Positions 1 through 6,958 of a stretch of 22,338 nucleotides of DNA are shown in pieces. The first letter of the stretch is position 1, and the number at the start of each line of letters is the position of its first letter. Origin of the DNA: Acetoanaerobium sp041831635. Its GTDB lineage: Bacteria; Bacillota; Clostridia; Peptostreptococcales; Filifactoraceae. Made by a program: the position numbers and the translations under genes. The notes under the pieces are model-generated. The model worked only from the letters and a program-made list of their open reading frames with translations, was not told the DNA's origin and did not search any database. The DNA lies in the NCBI GenBank assembly GCA_041831635.1, contig JBHASY010000086.1:1-22338 (forward strand), in the 5' to 3' direction.

Positions 1-20
1 AAAATAGGCTGTCTATTTTT
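1..20 (-). terminator. possible weak terminator after ispH
   Basis: AAAATAG and CTATTTT form a 7-bp inverted repeat with a 5-nt loop about 20 bases past the ispH stop. On the minus strand the second arm ends in a short T run that is cut by the window edge. The stem is AT-rich, so this is only a candidate end for the cluster. Confidence 0.3.
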
Positions 21-41
21 CTTACTTAACAGGTTATAAAA

Positions 42-884
42 CTATAACTTTATGATAAGGTTTATAACTTCATCAATTACGAAGTCAGGTGTAGAAGCTC
101 CTGCACCTACTCCTATACTATCATAAGTTTTTATTTTCTCCAGGTCAATATCTTTTGCTGTTTCTATTAAAAATGTATCACAATTTTTTTTTGATATCTC
201 TGCTAATTTCTTTGTGTTAGAACTATGTCTGCCCCCTATAACAAACATAGCATCAACCCTTTGAGATAAATCCAAAACAGCCTGCTGTCTTTCTTTAGTA
301 GCCGAACAAATAGTGTTATAAAACTTAAGTGTAAGCCCTAATGAAATAAGATATTCCTTCACAGAAAAAAAAACTTCCTCCGGCATAGTAGTCTGAACTA
401 CAACAGCATATTTTTCGTTCTTGTCAAAATCAATATGACAAAATTCCTCCAGATCACTGCCTATTATAGTGTTATCGTCACACCAGCCGCTTATTCCTTG
501 AACCTCAGGGTGTGATTTGTTTCCTATTATTACGATATTATACCCTTTATTATACATATCGTAAGCAATTTTTTGTATTTTTTTTACGAAAGGACAAGTT
601 GCATCTGTAATATAAATTTTTTTTTCATTACAATAATCGTAAATTTCCTTTCCTACACCGTGTGACCTTATTATAACATAGCTATTTTCAGCTATATTTT
701 TTATATCATTCACTGAAAATATATTTTTCTCCTCCAGCATTTTTACTGCCTCATCGTTATGTATCAAAGGACCTAGAGTATATACTTCATCATTTTTGCT
801 ACTTTGAGAGGTTTTTATTGCAAGATCTACTGCCCGTTTTACTCCAAAACAATATCCGGCATACTCTGCCAACGAAACTTTCAT
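42..884 (-). CDS. ispH: 4-hydroxy-3-methylbut-2-enyl diphosphate reductase (IspH/LytB)
   Basis: Last enzyme of the MEP isoprenoid pathway. It reductively dehydroxylates HMBPP to IPP and DMAPP in the cytoplasm, using a [4Fe-4S] cluster. The 280-residue protein is full length for the family. The three cluster cysteines are visible at C12 (YCFGVKRA), C97 (DATCPFV) and C193 (TICSATKERQ), with substrate-pocket residues H41, H124 and E127 (SHPEV) and the late HSSNTKK segment. It is the stand-alone form: many Clostridia fuse IspH to ribosomal-S1-like domains, and none is present here. The ATG follows AAGGAG. It starts 10 bases after the plsC stop, so it is probably the last gene of a phosphatase-cmk-plsC-ispH unit; cmk-plsC-ispH is a common clostridial order. 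Identity is secure. Confidence 0.97.
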   Translation of the reverse strand: MKVSLAEYAGYCFGVKRAVDLAIKTSQSSKNDEVYTLGPLIHNDEAVKMLEEKNIFSVNDIKNIAENSYVIIRSHGVGKEIYDYCNEKKIYITDATCPFVKKIQKIAYDMYNKGYNIVIIGNKSHPEVQGISGWCDDNTIIGSDLEEFCHIDFDKNEKYAVVVQTTMPEEVFFSVKEYLISLGLTLKFYNTICSATKERQQAVLDLSQRVDAMFVIGGRHSSNTKKLAEISKKNCDTFLIETAKDIDLEKIKTYDSIGVGAGASTPDFVIDEVINLIIKL

Positions 885-894
885 CTACTGCTCC

Positions 895-1476
895 TTAACT
901 AGATTTAATAATATTCATGACCTCGTTTGAAATATTCATATAATTTTCTTGACTAGAAGTATCAGTGTAATCTTTAGGAATTTCATAAACATCAAATACA
1001 TTTATAACTATCTTGCTGAACAACTTATAGTCACCGTCTATTCTAACCGGTATTATCGGGGTGTCCGTTTTTAAGGCAAACATCCCAAGTCCGGCCTTTG
1101 CAGAGCCATCCTGCTCATCAGACCTTATCCTTGTACCTTGAGGGAAAATACCTAAGACCTCTCCTGATTTCAATAGTTTTAATACCCTTTTTATCGCAGT
1201 TATATCATTTTTGTTTCTATCTATGGGAATAACTCCTACTTTTTCAAAAAATTTTGCAAAAATTTTATATTTGAACAATTCTTTTTTTGCCAGGTAATGA
1301 ATTTCTCTTTTCTTAAGAAAGCACGCAAGCAGCACAGGATCAAAATTGTGAATGTGGTTTGATGCCACTATATAAGATCTTCCTGTAGGCAGGTTTTCAT
1401 TTCCATTTACCTCAACTCTATAAAGTATATTAAATACAACTCTTAAAATTGCTGTCAAAAAACTATAAAGACTCAT
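895..1476 (-). CDS. plsC: 1-acyl-sn-glycerol-3-phosphate acyltransferase
   Basis: Membrane-associated acyltransferase that converts lysophosphatidic acid to phosphatidic acid in phospholipid synthesis. The catalytic HX4D motif is at H41-D46 (NHIHNFDP). It is followed by the GVIPIDRN block, the FPQGTR phosphate-binding block and the IIPVRI block, all in canonical order. A hydrophobic N-terminus (residues 5-18) probably anchors it to the membrane. At 193 residues it is a compact family member. Its start overlaps the end of cmk by 14 bases, and its GAGGAG ribosome site lies inside cmk, so the two are probably translationally coupled. Acyl-donor preference (acyl-ACP or acyl-CoA) cannot be read from the sequence. 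Confidence 0.92.
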   Translation of the reverse strand: MSLYSFLTAILRVVFNILYRVEVNGNENLPTGRSYIVASNHIHNFDPVLLACFLKKREIHYLAKKELFKYKIFAKFFEKVGVIPIDRNKNDITAIKRVLKLLKSGEVLGIFPQGTRIRSDEQDGSAKAGLGMFALKTDTPIIPVRIDGDYKLFSKIVINVFDVYEIPKDYTDTSSQENYMNISNEVMNIIKSS

Positions 1477-2125
1477 TTTTAGAAATCTCCTCTACAATTT
1501 TTAATATTTTACCTACCACCTCATCTATTCTTAAATCACTGCTGTCAATCTCAATTGCATCATCTGTTTTGGTAAGTGGAGATATCTTTCTGGTCGAATC
1601 AAATTTATCTCTTTTTTCGATTTCAATCTCTATCTCATTTATGTCGACTTTTTCATTTTTTTCTATCAGTTCGTTATACCTTCTAAGTGCCCTTACTTTT
1701 ACACTGGCAGTTAGAAATACCTTAAGCTGTGCATTTGGGAATACTACTGTTCCTATATCTCTTCCATCTAAAACACTACTGCTTTTTCTTGCTATTTCTC
1801 TCTGAAGAAAAACCAGCCGTTCTCTTACTTCTTTAATAGCTGAAACTGCTGATACGCTAGCTGTTACATCTTTGTTTCTGATTTCCTTTGATATATTGAC
1901 ACCGTTTAGAAAAATCTCATTATTTCTAAACTCCATATCTGTAGTTTCAAGCAATTTTGAAATTTCAGATATATCGTCAAAGGATATATTTTTAGATAAA
2001 ACTTCATAAGTAAACGCCCTGTACATAGCTCCCGTATCTATATAAACATAACCTAATTTATCAGCTACTTTCTTTGCAATCGTGCTTTTTCCTGCTCCGG
2101 CAGGCCCGTCTATAGCTATTATCAT
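1463..2125 (-). CDS. cmk: (d)CMP kinase
   Basis: Cytidylate kinase phosphorylates CMP and dCMP with ATP, feeding nucleotide and CDP-diacylglycerol synthesis. The P-loop GPAGAGKST is at residues 7-15. The NMP-binding IDTGAMYRA block follows near residue 30, and GRDIGTVVFP lies in the central CORE region. The C-terminal half carries the Arg-rich LID region. The 220-residue length is normal. The ATG follows AAGAGGT. It sits 15 bases after the phosphatase gene and overlaps plsC, so it is the middle of a tight operon. Identity is secure. Confidence 0.96.
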   Translation of the reverse strand: MIIAIDGPAGAGKSTIAKKVADKLGYVYIDTGAMYRAFTYEVLSKNISFDDISEISKLLETTDMEFRNNEIFLNGVNISKEIRNKDVTASVSAVSAIKEVRERLVFLQREIARKSSSVLDGRDIGTVVFPNAQLKVFLTASVKVRALRRYNELIEKNEKVDINEIEIEIEKRDKFDSTRKISPLTKTDDAIEIDSSDLRIDEVVGKILKIVEEISKNESL

Positions 2126-2140
2126 TTTTCTACCTCTTTA

Positions 2141-2740
2141 TCAGTTCAGATATGACGTATCATTCATAGTAAATATCGTAGCTTTTTTATTTTTGGTCTT
2201 TATTACATTCATAGCCAGATTTCCTTGAATTATATTAAATATTTTGTCAATAGAAGCGTTTAAAAACCCTAACAGTAACAATTTAACTACCATAGCATGA
2301 GTAACTATCAGAATATTTTTATTTTCGTACTTTGAATCTATCTCCCAAAAAGTCTTGTTTACACGTTCAAAAGCATCTATTACCCTCTCGCCATTTACAA
2401 AAGCAACTTTTTCAGGAGATGTTTCCCACAGCGAATATAATTCAGGGTAAGTCCTTTGAATTTCTTCTATTGTCAATCCTTCCCAAACTCCAAAATTTAT
2501 CTCTCTAAATCCTTTTTCCAAATGGATTTCTGCCGATGGTCTGATTATTTTAGCTGTTTCATAGGCTCTCTTTAAATCAGATGAATATACCTCATCTATA
2601 TGGATATGAGAAAAATTCTCGAAAAGCCGTTTCGCCTGATCTATCCCTTGCTTAGTAAGTTCTGAATTTTTTTGTCCTTGTGTTCTCTTCTCGGTATTCC
2701 AAACGGTTTTTCCATGCCTTACTATATAATATGTGTTCAT
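2141..2740 (-). CDS. histidine phosphatase family protein (phosphoglycerate mutase-like)
   Basis: Branch-1 histidine phosphatase of 199 residues. The RHG motif (R8-H9-G10) carries the histidine that is phosphorylated. R58 and E80 (FREINFGVWEG) and the second catalytic histidine H148 (VTHAM) complete the active site. The family includes cofactor-dependent phosphoglycerate mutase, alpha-ribazole phosphatase (CobC) and broad phosphatases such as PhoE. The length fits a phosphatase better than the roughly 230-250-residue mutases. No cobalamin gene is nearby to favour CobC, so the substrate is left open. The ATG follows GAGAGGT. It is the first gene of the cmk-plsC-ispH group. Confidence 0.85.
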   Translation of the reverse strand: MNTYYIVRHGKTVWNTEKRTQGQKNSELTKQGIDQAKRLFENFSHIHIDEVYSSDLKRAYETAKIIRPSAEIHLEKGFREINFGVWEGLTIEEIQRTYPELYSLWETSPEKVAFVNGERVIDAFERVNKTFWEIDSKYENKNILIVTHAMVVKLLLLGFLNASIDKIFNIIQGNLAMNVIKTKNKKATIFTMNDTSYLN

Positions 2741-2803
2741 ATTTACCTCTCATGATACAACCTTTTATATTTTTCAAATCTAAATCATAGGTTTCAATAT
2801 ACG

Positions 2804-2832
2804 AAAAAATATAGTAACAACACAAGTTGTTA
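2804..2832 (-). terminator. candidate terminator after the RpiR-family gene
   Basis: TAACAAC and GTTGTTA (2826-2832 and 2815-2821) form a 7-bp stem with a TTGT loop about 10 bases past the stop. On the minus strand CTATA and then six T residues follow (2804-2809). The stem is AT-rich, so read-through is plausible. It is the likely boundary between the kor operon and the cmk cluster. Confidence 0.5.
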
Positions 2833-2841
2833 AATTACTTT

Positions 2842-3711
2842 TTATTTTTCGTCATAAATTTTATACTCTCTCCAAATTTCCTCCAGGTTGTCAAAATATC
2901 TGGTAATTTCTTCTTTTTTTCTCATTCCAACAGCCACTATCAGTGCATTTGCGACACTTAAAGGTGCAACTAATGAATCCACGAACGAAGCCATATTGCT
3001 TCTGGTTATCAAAGTTTCATCTGATAAAGTTGCGATAGGAGATAAATGACTGTCTGTAATAGACACTATTTCAGCGCCTTGTTTTTGTGCATATTGTAAC
3101 AAATCAAAGGTACGCTTTGAATATCTTGGAAAACTTATTCCTATAACAAGGTCTTCTTTGCCTACTTTTAAAATTTGTTCAAAAACATCGCTTATTCCGT
3201 AGTTTACCAAAACTACATTGTCCAAAATCAAGTTCAAATAAAAACTCAAATACTCCCCTATAGCAGCAGAACTTCTAAGTCCTACTATATAGATTTTTTT
3301 AGCATTCAATAATTGATTTATCACATTTTCAAACGAAGTCGGATCTATTTCGTCAAGGGTGCCTTTTATATTCTCGATATCGGATTTCAAGACCTTTTTT
3401 AATATAGCAAAATCACTTGAATATTCCTTTGACATCTCCACTCGTTGAACAGTAGTTAGCTTAGTTTTAATGAGTTCTTGAAGAGATTTTTGTAGCAGAG
3501 GATACCCACTGTACCCCAGAGCATTTGCGAATCTAACTACTGTAGACTCGCTTACTCCTACTGTTTCCCCCAGTTTTGCAGCAGTCATAAAAGCAGCCTT
3601 ATCGTAATTTGCTAAAATAAATTGAGCAATGATTTTTTGTCCTTTACTAAGTTTAGAAAATTTCCCTTGGATCAATGATATTAAATCTTTTTTTTCTGAC
3701 TCACTACCCAT
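2842..3711 (-). CDS. MurR/RpiR family transcriptional regulator
   Basis: 289-residue regulator with an N-terminal RpiR-type helix-turn-helix (about residues 10-85; LGETVGVSESTVVRFANALG is the recognition region). A C-terminal SIS sugar-phosphate-binding domain spans about residues 120-260 (IYIVGLRSSAAIGEYLSFYL, then LVIGISFPRYSKRT). Known family members sense phosphosugars such as ribose-5-P, MurNAc-6-P or glucosamine-6-P and control sugar operons. No sugar gene is in the window. The ATG starts 17 bases after korC with an AAGGAG site, so it appears co-transcribed as the last gene of the 2-oxoacid oxidoreductase operon. That placement hints, without proof, at control of this operon. Ligand and targets are unknown. 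Confidence 0.88.
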   Translation of the reverse strand: MGSESEKKDLISLIQGKFSKLSKGQKIIAQFILANYDKAAFMTAAKLGETVGVSESTVVRFANALGYSGYPLLQKSLQELIKTKLTTVQRVEMSKEYSSDFAILKKVLKSDIENIKGTLDEIDPTSFENVINQLLNAKKIYIVGLRSSAAIGEYLSFYLNLILDNVVLVNYGISDVFEQILKVGKEDLVIGISFPRYSKRTFDLLQYAQKQGAEIVSITDSHLSPIATLSDETLITRSNMASFVDSLVAPLSVANALIVAVGMRKKEEITRYFDNLEEIWREYKIYDEK

Positions 3712-3728
3712 ATATAAATCTCCTTCGA

Positions 3729-4262
3729 TTATAATTTAGTAAGCTGCACCCCTGCCTCAAATGCGGATATATTGAGCTTTTCCGTACCTTGTGGAACTCT
3801 TTCAAGTATTACATCCAGCACAGACTGATTTTCAAGTTCCGGTATAAGTTGGGTTAATACTCCCAGTGCAACTATGTTTGCAACCATAGTGTTTCCTATG
3901 TTTTCACTTGCAGTTTTTAAAATAGGCAACTTATAGATCATTGCCACTTCTATTTTATCATTAGTTTCTATATTTTCGTCCACTACTATTATCGAATTTA
4001 AATCTAAGTCGTGGATATATTGGTCAAAGGCATTTTGCGAAAGAGCAAGTAAAATATTTGGTTTTCTCACTTTAGGAAAAAATATTTCATCATCTGAAAT
4101 TATAACTTCCGCTTTACTCGCTCCGCCTCTAGCCTCAGGACCGTAAGATTGACTTTGGACCGCATTTAATCCCTGATTTATAGCTGCCTCAGCAATTATA
4201 ATACCTGCTAAAATCAGTCCTTGACCTCCTGAGCCGCTTAATCTTAATTCTGTTTTCATCAT
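3729..4262 (-). CDS. korC: 2-oxoacid:ferredoxin oxidoreductase, gamma subunit
   Basis: Gamma subunit of a four-subunit 2-oxoacid:ferredoxin oxidoreductase, the pyruvate/ketoisovalerate oxidoreductase catalytic domain. The start matches the family: LRLSGSGGQGLILAGIIIAEAA (about residues 7-28). The QSQSYGPEARGGASKAEVIIS block follows near residues 37-57. It is 177 residues long, as expected for the free-standing gamma subunit. The start overlaps the korB stop by 4 bases (ATGATGA arrangement), and GGAGG lies upstream inside korB. Two adjacent ATG codons (4262 and 4259) are both usable. Identity as this subunit is firm; the substrate is discussed under korB. Confidence 0.92.
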   Translation of the reverse strand: MMKTELRLSGSGGQGLILAGIIIAEAAINQGLNAVQSQSYGPEARGGASKAEVIISDDEIFFPKVRKPNILLALSQNAFDQYIHDLDLNSIIVVDENIETNDKIEVAMIYKLPILKTASENIGNTMVANIVALGVLTQLIPELENQSVLDVILERVPQGTEKLNISAFEAGVQLTKL

Positions 4263-5086
4263 TCGTCGCCTCCTGTAGAAAACATCTCTATGATTTTGTC
4301 GTATTCTTCAGTATATTCAGGTTCTAAAGAATAGTGAAACTCTCCCATAAATAGTTTTCCTTCTAATTTTTCAGGAGATAGTTTGTCTTTTACCTTTATA
4401 TCTACATAGGTTTCTTTTAGATAATTGAGTAAATCCACTGCTCCACCTTTTTTATTTTTTCTTCCGTAGTAAGTCGGGCAAGAACTTATCCCCTCTATCA
4501 ACGAAAAACCCTTGTGATTTATTCCATTTTTTATATACTCAATCATTTTATTTGCGTGATATGCAGTAGCTCTTGCAACATATGTAGCCCCAGCACCCTT
4601 TGCAAGCGAACAGATGTCAAATGCTTTATCTATATTTCCGAAAGGTGCAGTAGTACCCCTTCCACCCTTTGGAGTAGTAGGTGAAAACTGCCCTCCCGTC
4701 ATTCCGTAAATATTATTGTTAAAAACTATAGTCGTAATATCTATGTTTCTTCTACAAGCATGAATCAAGTGGTTTCCGCCTATAGCTGAGGCATCTCCGT
4801 CTCCTGTAACTACTATTACGTGAAGTTGCGGATTTGCAAACTTAACTCCCGTAGCAAAAGCTAATGCTCTTCCATGTGTTGTATGTAGTGTGCTAAAATC
4901 CATATATCCACTTGCTCTTGAAGAACAGCCTATTCCGGACACTATACACACCTTGTCTTTGTCCAATTTTAAATCTTCTATAGCAACAGCTATAGCTCTC
5001 ATCAATATCCCGTGCCCACAGCCAGGACACCAAATATGCGGAAGTCTGTTAGTTCTCATACTGTGGCTTATTACTTCACTGGACAT
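4259..5086 (-). CDS. korB: 2-oxoacid:ferredoxin oxidoreductase, beta (TPP-binding) subunit
   Basis: Catalytic beta subunit that binds thiamine diphosphate. Visible are WCPGCGHG (19-26), GIGCSSRASGYMDFSTLHTTHGRA (51-74) and the TPP signature GDGD (95-98) through NNNIYGMTGGQFSPTTP (123-139). The enzyme decarboxylates a 2-oxoacid oxidatively to acyl-CoA and reduces ferredoxin. The LHTTHGRA and YGMTGGQFSPTTP wording resembles 2-oxoglutarate (Kor) enzymes, and the D-A-B-C gene order fits Kor. Branched-chain (Vor) enzymes are close relatives and cannot be excluded. The length of 275 residues is normal. It overlaps korA by 16 bases, with GGAGG just before the ATG, so subunit synthesis is probably coupled. 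Confidence 0.92.
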   Translation of the reverse strand: MSSEVISHSMRTNRLPHIWCPGCGHGILMRAIAVAIEDLKLDKDKVCIVSGIGCSSRASGYMDFSTLHTTHGRALAFATGVKFANPQLHVIVVTGDGDASAIGGNHLIHACRRNIDITTIVFNNNIYGMTGGQFSPTTPKGGRGTTAPFGNIDKAFDICSLAKGAGATYVARATAYHANKMIEYIKNGINHKGFSLIEGISSCPTYYGRKNKKGGAVDLLNYLKETYVDIKVKDKLSPEKLEGKLFMGEFHYSLEPEYTEEYDKIIEMFSTGGDE

Positions 5087-6222
5087 TTTACAACCTCCAT
5101 AAATGCATCTATAATTTCTTCAGGAGATATGATCTCTCCGTTAGCCTTATTTACTCCTTTAACAATGTTTTTATCAACAGCGGCAAGCCTTACCGGTTCT
5201 ATCATCTGTCCTAAATTCATCTCTGATACAAAAATATGTTTTTTATTTTTTGACAGCTCCTGCACTCTTTTTTCGGGAAATGGCCATACTGTCTTAGGTG
5301 CAAAATATCCTACATTATAGCCCTGTTTTCTAAGTATCATCACAGCCTCTTTTACTGACCTTACTATACCTCCAAAAGCAATAAACAAAGTTTCTGAGTC
5401 CTTGGCATTACCCTCCTCATAAATCAAAATATCGTCTAGATTATTATTGATTTTCGACATTAACCTATCGATTAACCTAGCAGCCTCTTTAGTGCTATTT
5501 GTAGGAAATCCGGTTTCATCATGCACAAGTCCTGTAATATTATATCTATATCCCATTCCAAAATTTGCCATAGCAGGGACACAATCCTCAGTAAATTCAT
5601 AGGCTTTATATTCGCCAGGAGATACTGTAGGAAATTTTCTAGGTATGATTTTTAACTCTCCTTTTTGAGGAATTTCTATTTTTTCTCTGAGATGTCCTAC
5701 TACTTCGTCCATCAATAATACAACAGGGGTTCTATATTTTTCTGAAAAATTAAATGCTGTTACTGTAAATTCAAATACCTCTCTTACAGTAGTAGGAGAA
5801 AGCGCTATTATAGGGTGGTCTCCATGAGTTCCCCATTTAGCCTGCATATAATCGCCTTGCCCCGGAGATGTAGGAAGTCCGGTACTAGGACCATTCCTTT
5901 GCACATTTACTATGACACAAGGAATTTCTGTGATGCAGGCATAACCTATATTTTCTTGTTTTAGCGAAAAACCGGGTCCACTTGTAGCAGTCATAGCTTT
6001 AGAGCCTGCAACTGATGCACCTATCACAGCAGCCATTCCTGCTATTTCGTCTTCCATTTGAATAAACTTGCCTTTGTATTTAGGAAGAAGTTCTGATGAT
6101 ACTTCTGCAATTTCTGTAGAAGGAGTTATCGGATAGCCGGCAAAAAAATTCATTCCTGCATAAATCGCTCCGTAAACACATGCCTCATTGCCCTGTAGTA
6201 ATCTTATGTCTTTTTCCAACAT
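5071..6222 (-). CDS. korA: 2-oxoacid:ferredoxin oxidoreductase, alpha subunit
   Basis: Alpha subunit, 383 residues. It begins with LLQGNEACVYGAIYAG and the FAGYPITPSTEI signature (about residues 8-39), followed by the MEDEIAGMAAVIGAS block and TATSGPGFSLKQENIGYA. The C-terminal third is the transketolase C-like domain (LFIAFGGIVRSVKEAV to WPFPEKRV). The gamma domain is separate (korC), so this is the four-gene version rather than the fused two-subunit type. The ATG directly abuts the korD stop, and its GAGGTG ribosome site is formed by the last two korD codons. Together with korB it makes the 2-oxoacid decarboxylating core; substrate 2-oxoglutarate or a branched-chain 2-oxoacid. Confidence 0.93.
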   Translation of the reverse strand: MLEKDIRLLQGNEACVYGAIYAGMNFFAGYPITPSTEIAEVSSELLPKYKGKFIQMEDEIAGMAAVIGASVAGSKAMTATSGPGFSLKQENIGYACITEIPCVIVNVQRNGPSTGLPTSPGQGDYMQAKWGTHGDHPIIALSPTTVREVFEFTVTAFNFSEKYRTPVVLLMDEVVGHLREKIEIPQKGELKIIPRKFPTVSPGEYKAYEFTEDCVPAMANFGMGYRYNITGLVHDETGFPTNSTKEAARLIDRLMSKINNNLDDILIYEEGNAKDSETLFIAFGGIVRSVKEAVMILRKQGYNVGYFAPKTVWPFPEKRVQELSKNKKHIFVSEMNLGQMIEPVRLAAVDKNIVKGVNKANGEIISPEEIIDAFMEVVKCPVK

Positions 6223-6411
6223 TTACACCTCTTTCAAATAGATTGCATAATCCGGGCATCTGAGCTCACACTGTCCACATTTTATACATAAATCAGGTTC
6301 TAAAATAACTATCTTACCTTTTTTTAATCCCAAGATTTTCTTGGGACAAAAATAAATACAAATCCCACATCCCTTGCAACATTGTGGCTCTACCACCAAT
6401 TTTTTGTCCAA
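6223..6411 (-). CDS. korD: 2[4Fe-4S] ferredoxin-like delta subunit
   Basis: Small 62-residue electron-transfer subunit with two canonical CX2CX2CX3CP clusters: C12, C15, C18, C22 and C42, C45, C48, C52. It would pass electrons from the thiamine-bound intermediate to free ferredoxin. The start is a TTG at 6411, preceded by GAGGAGATG at a good distance; the ATG in that stretch is followed at once by TGA, so TTG is the only sensible start. It is the first gene of korDABC, and its stop touches the korA start. No strong promoter is visible directly upstream. Confidence 0.9.
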   Translation of the reverse strand: MDKKLVVEPQCCKGCGICIYFCPKKILGLKKGKIVILEPDLCIKCGQCELRCPDYAIYLKEV

Positions 6412-6453
6412 CTGTCACATCTCCTCAAGTATAATTTAAAAAAATTCTACGGA

Positions 6454-6482
6454 TTAAGTTTAGCAAAATTAGCACCTATTTG
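6454..6482 (-). promoter_or_regulatory. weak candidate promoter for korDABC
   Basis: TTGCAA, a 17-base spacer and TAAACT (four of six matches in each box) lie about 45-70 bases upstream of the korD start on the minus strand. This is the best sigma-70-like pair I found between the decayed ORF and korD, but it is far from consensus. The operon could instead depend on read-through from the riboswitch-controlled promoter upstream. Confidence 0.25.
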
Positions 6483-6510
6483 CAAGATATGTTTCATACT
6501 AATAATAACT

Positions 6511-6694
6511 TTATTTCATTTGCAATATAAATTGCAGATTTTCCAGATTTAATTCTTCCATTTTTTTCTGCTCATTTTCCGTGACCAAGTTTGACAGGAT
6601 TTTTTATGCTTCTTTTCAAACATAAAGTATTGATTCTCCGTTCTTTAATTCCCAATTTCCCCTAAATCTCTGAATTTTTTAAATATTCGTTCAT
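6511..6694 (-). pseudogene. decayed small ORF downstream of the riboswitch
   Basis: A GAGGTG ribosome site (6699-6704) precedes an ATG at 6694 that encodes MNEYLKNSEI and then meets TAG. Moving one base (frame of FRGNWELKNGES) gives a reading with only two interruptions: TGA after ESILYV and TAA after KEA. It then runs open through KILSNLVTENEQ, KKMEELNLENLQFILQMK and a final TAA at 6511-6513. The 184-base span is a multiple of three plus one, which agrees with a single frameshift. TGA is one change from TGG (Trp) and TAA one from TAT/TAC (Tyr). The intact product would have been about 60 residues, charged and Glu/Lys-rich at its C-terminus. I do not recognise the family. It lies directly after the riboswitch terminator, so it was probably the regulated cargo. 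Confidence 0.6.
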
Positions 6695-6712
6695 AATTCA
6701 CCTCACTGACAT

Positions 6713-6755
6713 AAAAAAGACACAATCCACCCTTAAAATAGAATAGACTGTGTCT
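6713..6755 (-). terminator. intrinsic terminator of the riboswitch expression platform
   Basis: The arms at 6741-6755 and 6718-6732 pair over 15 positions without a mismatch (AGACACA with TGTGTCT, then mixed Watson-Crick and G-U pairs) around an 8-nt loop. Six T residues end the hairpin on the minus strand. It begins 7 bases after the aptamer's P1 3' arm. The ACAGTC of its 5' arm (6746-6751) can alternatively pair with GACTGT inside the aptamer (6787-6792), offering an antiterminator. Confidence 0.85.
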
Positions 6756-6762
6756 AATAATC

Positions 6763-6838
6763 AATACTGTAACTGGCTGACATTCTACAGTCCCTATAGT
6801 TTTGCGTCATACACTTTCATGTACTTTGCCACGATATC
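6763..6838 (-). ncRNA. cyclic di-GMP-I (GEMM-I) riboswitch aptamer
   Basis: Read on the minus strand, the segment contains GGCAAA, then GUACAU-GAAA-GUGUAU (a 6-bp helix capped by the conserved GAAA tetraloop), then GACGCAAA, a GGGACU receptor-side segment and AGCCAGUUAC. These are the hallmark blocks of the GEMM-I class in correct order and spacing. P1 can form between GAUAUCGUGGC (6828-6838) and GUUACAGUAUU (6763-6773) with one mismatch and several G-U pairs. The G in GGCAAA that I align with the ligand-specificity position is kept as G, which would favour c-di-GMP over cyclic AMP-GMP, but that alignment was done by eye. A promoter precedes it and a terminator follows directly. Confidence 0.82.
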
Positions 6839-6850
6839 AAGCTAAAGGAA

Positions 6851-6879
6851 ATTATACCCTCTCACTCGCACAATATCAA
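6851..6879 (-). promoter_or_regulatory. near-consensus promoter of the riboswitch unit
   Basis: TTGATA (6874-6879), a 17-base spacer and a perfect TATAAT (6851-6856) lie on the minus strand. Transcription would begin a few bases upstream of the riboswitch P1 helix. This is one of the best promoter matches in the window. Confidence 0.8.
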
Positions 6880-6939
6880 CCTAAACTTTATCCACTTTTA
6901 TCCCTGTCGCACAAGTATCGTTATTCTATATAGTTGAAC

Positions 6940-6958
6940 TGCACCACAGCTGTGTGCA
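6940..6958. repeat. imperfect dyad TGCACCACAGCTGTGTGCA
   Basis: CACAGCTGTG is a 10-base palindrome flanked by TGCA on both sides, so either strand can fold into a hairpin with one bulged base. It lies about 50 bases past the carboxyltransferase stop and 60 bases above the riboswitch promoter. No T run follows on either strand, so it is not a normal intrinsic terminator. It could be an operator or an mRNA 3'-end structure. The rest of the stretch 6880-7008 shows nothing I can name. Confidence 0.3.

Noticed and set aside
1449..1805. Plus-strand open frame opposite cmk
   Set aside because: It is antisense to a well-conserved kinase, serine/phenylalanine-rich in the manner of reverse-strand shadows, and has no recognisable domain.
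4890..5320. Plus-strand open frames opposite korB/korA
   Set aside because: They mirror the conserved minus-strand korA/korB codons and have no ribosome site or recognisable motifs.
6511..6694. Recoding (TGA as selenocysteine or tryptophan, or programmed frameshifting) to keep the small ORF alive
   Set aside because: A frameshift plus both a TGA and a TAA would need three separate recoding events in about 60 codons; no selenocysteine-type element is apparent. Decay is simpler.
6940..6958. Intrinsic terminator for the carboxyltransferase operon
   Set aside because: The dyad has no T run after it on either strand, so it was listed only as a repeat.
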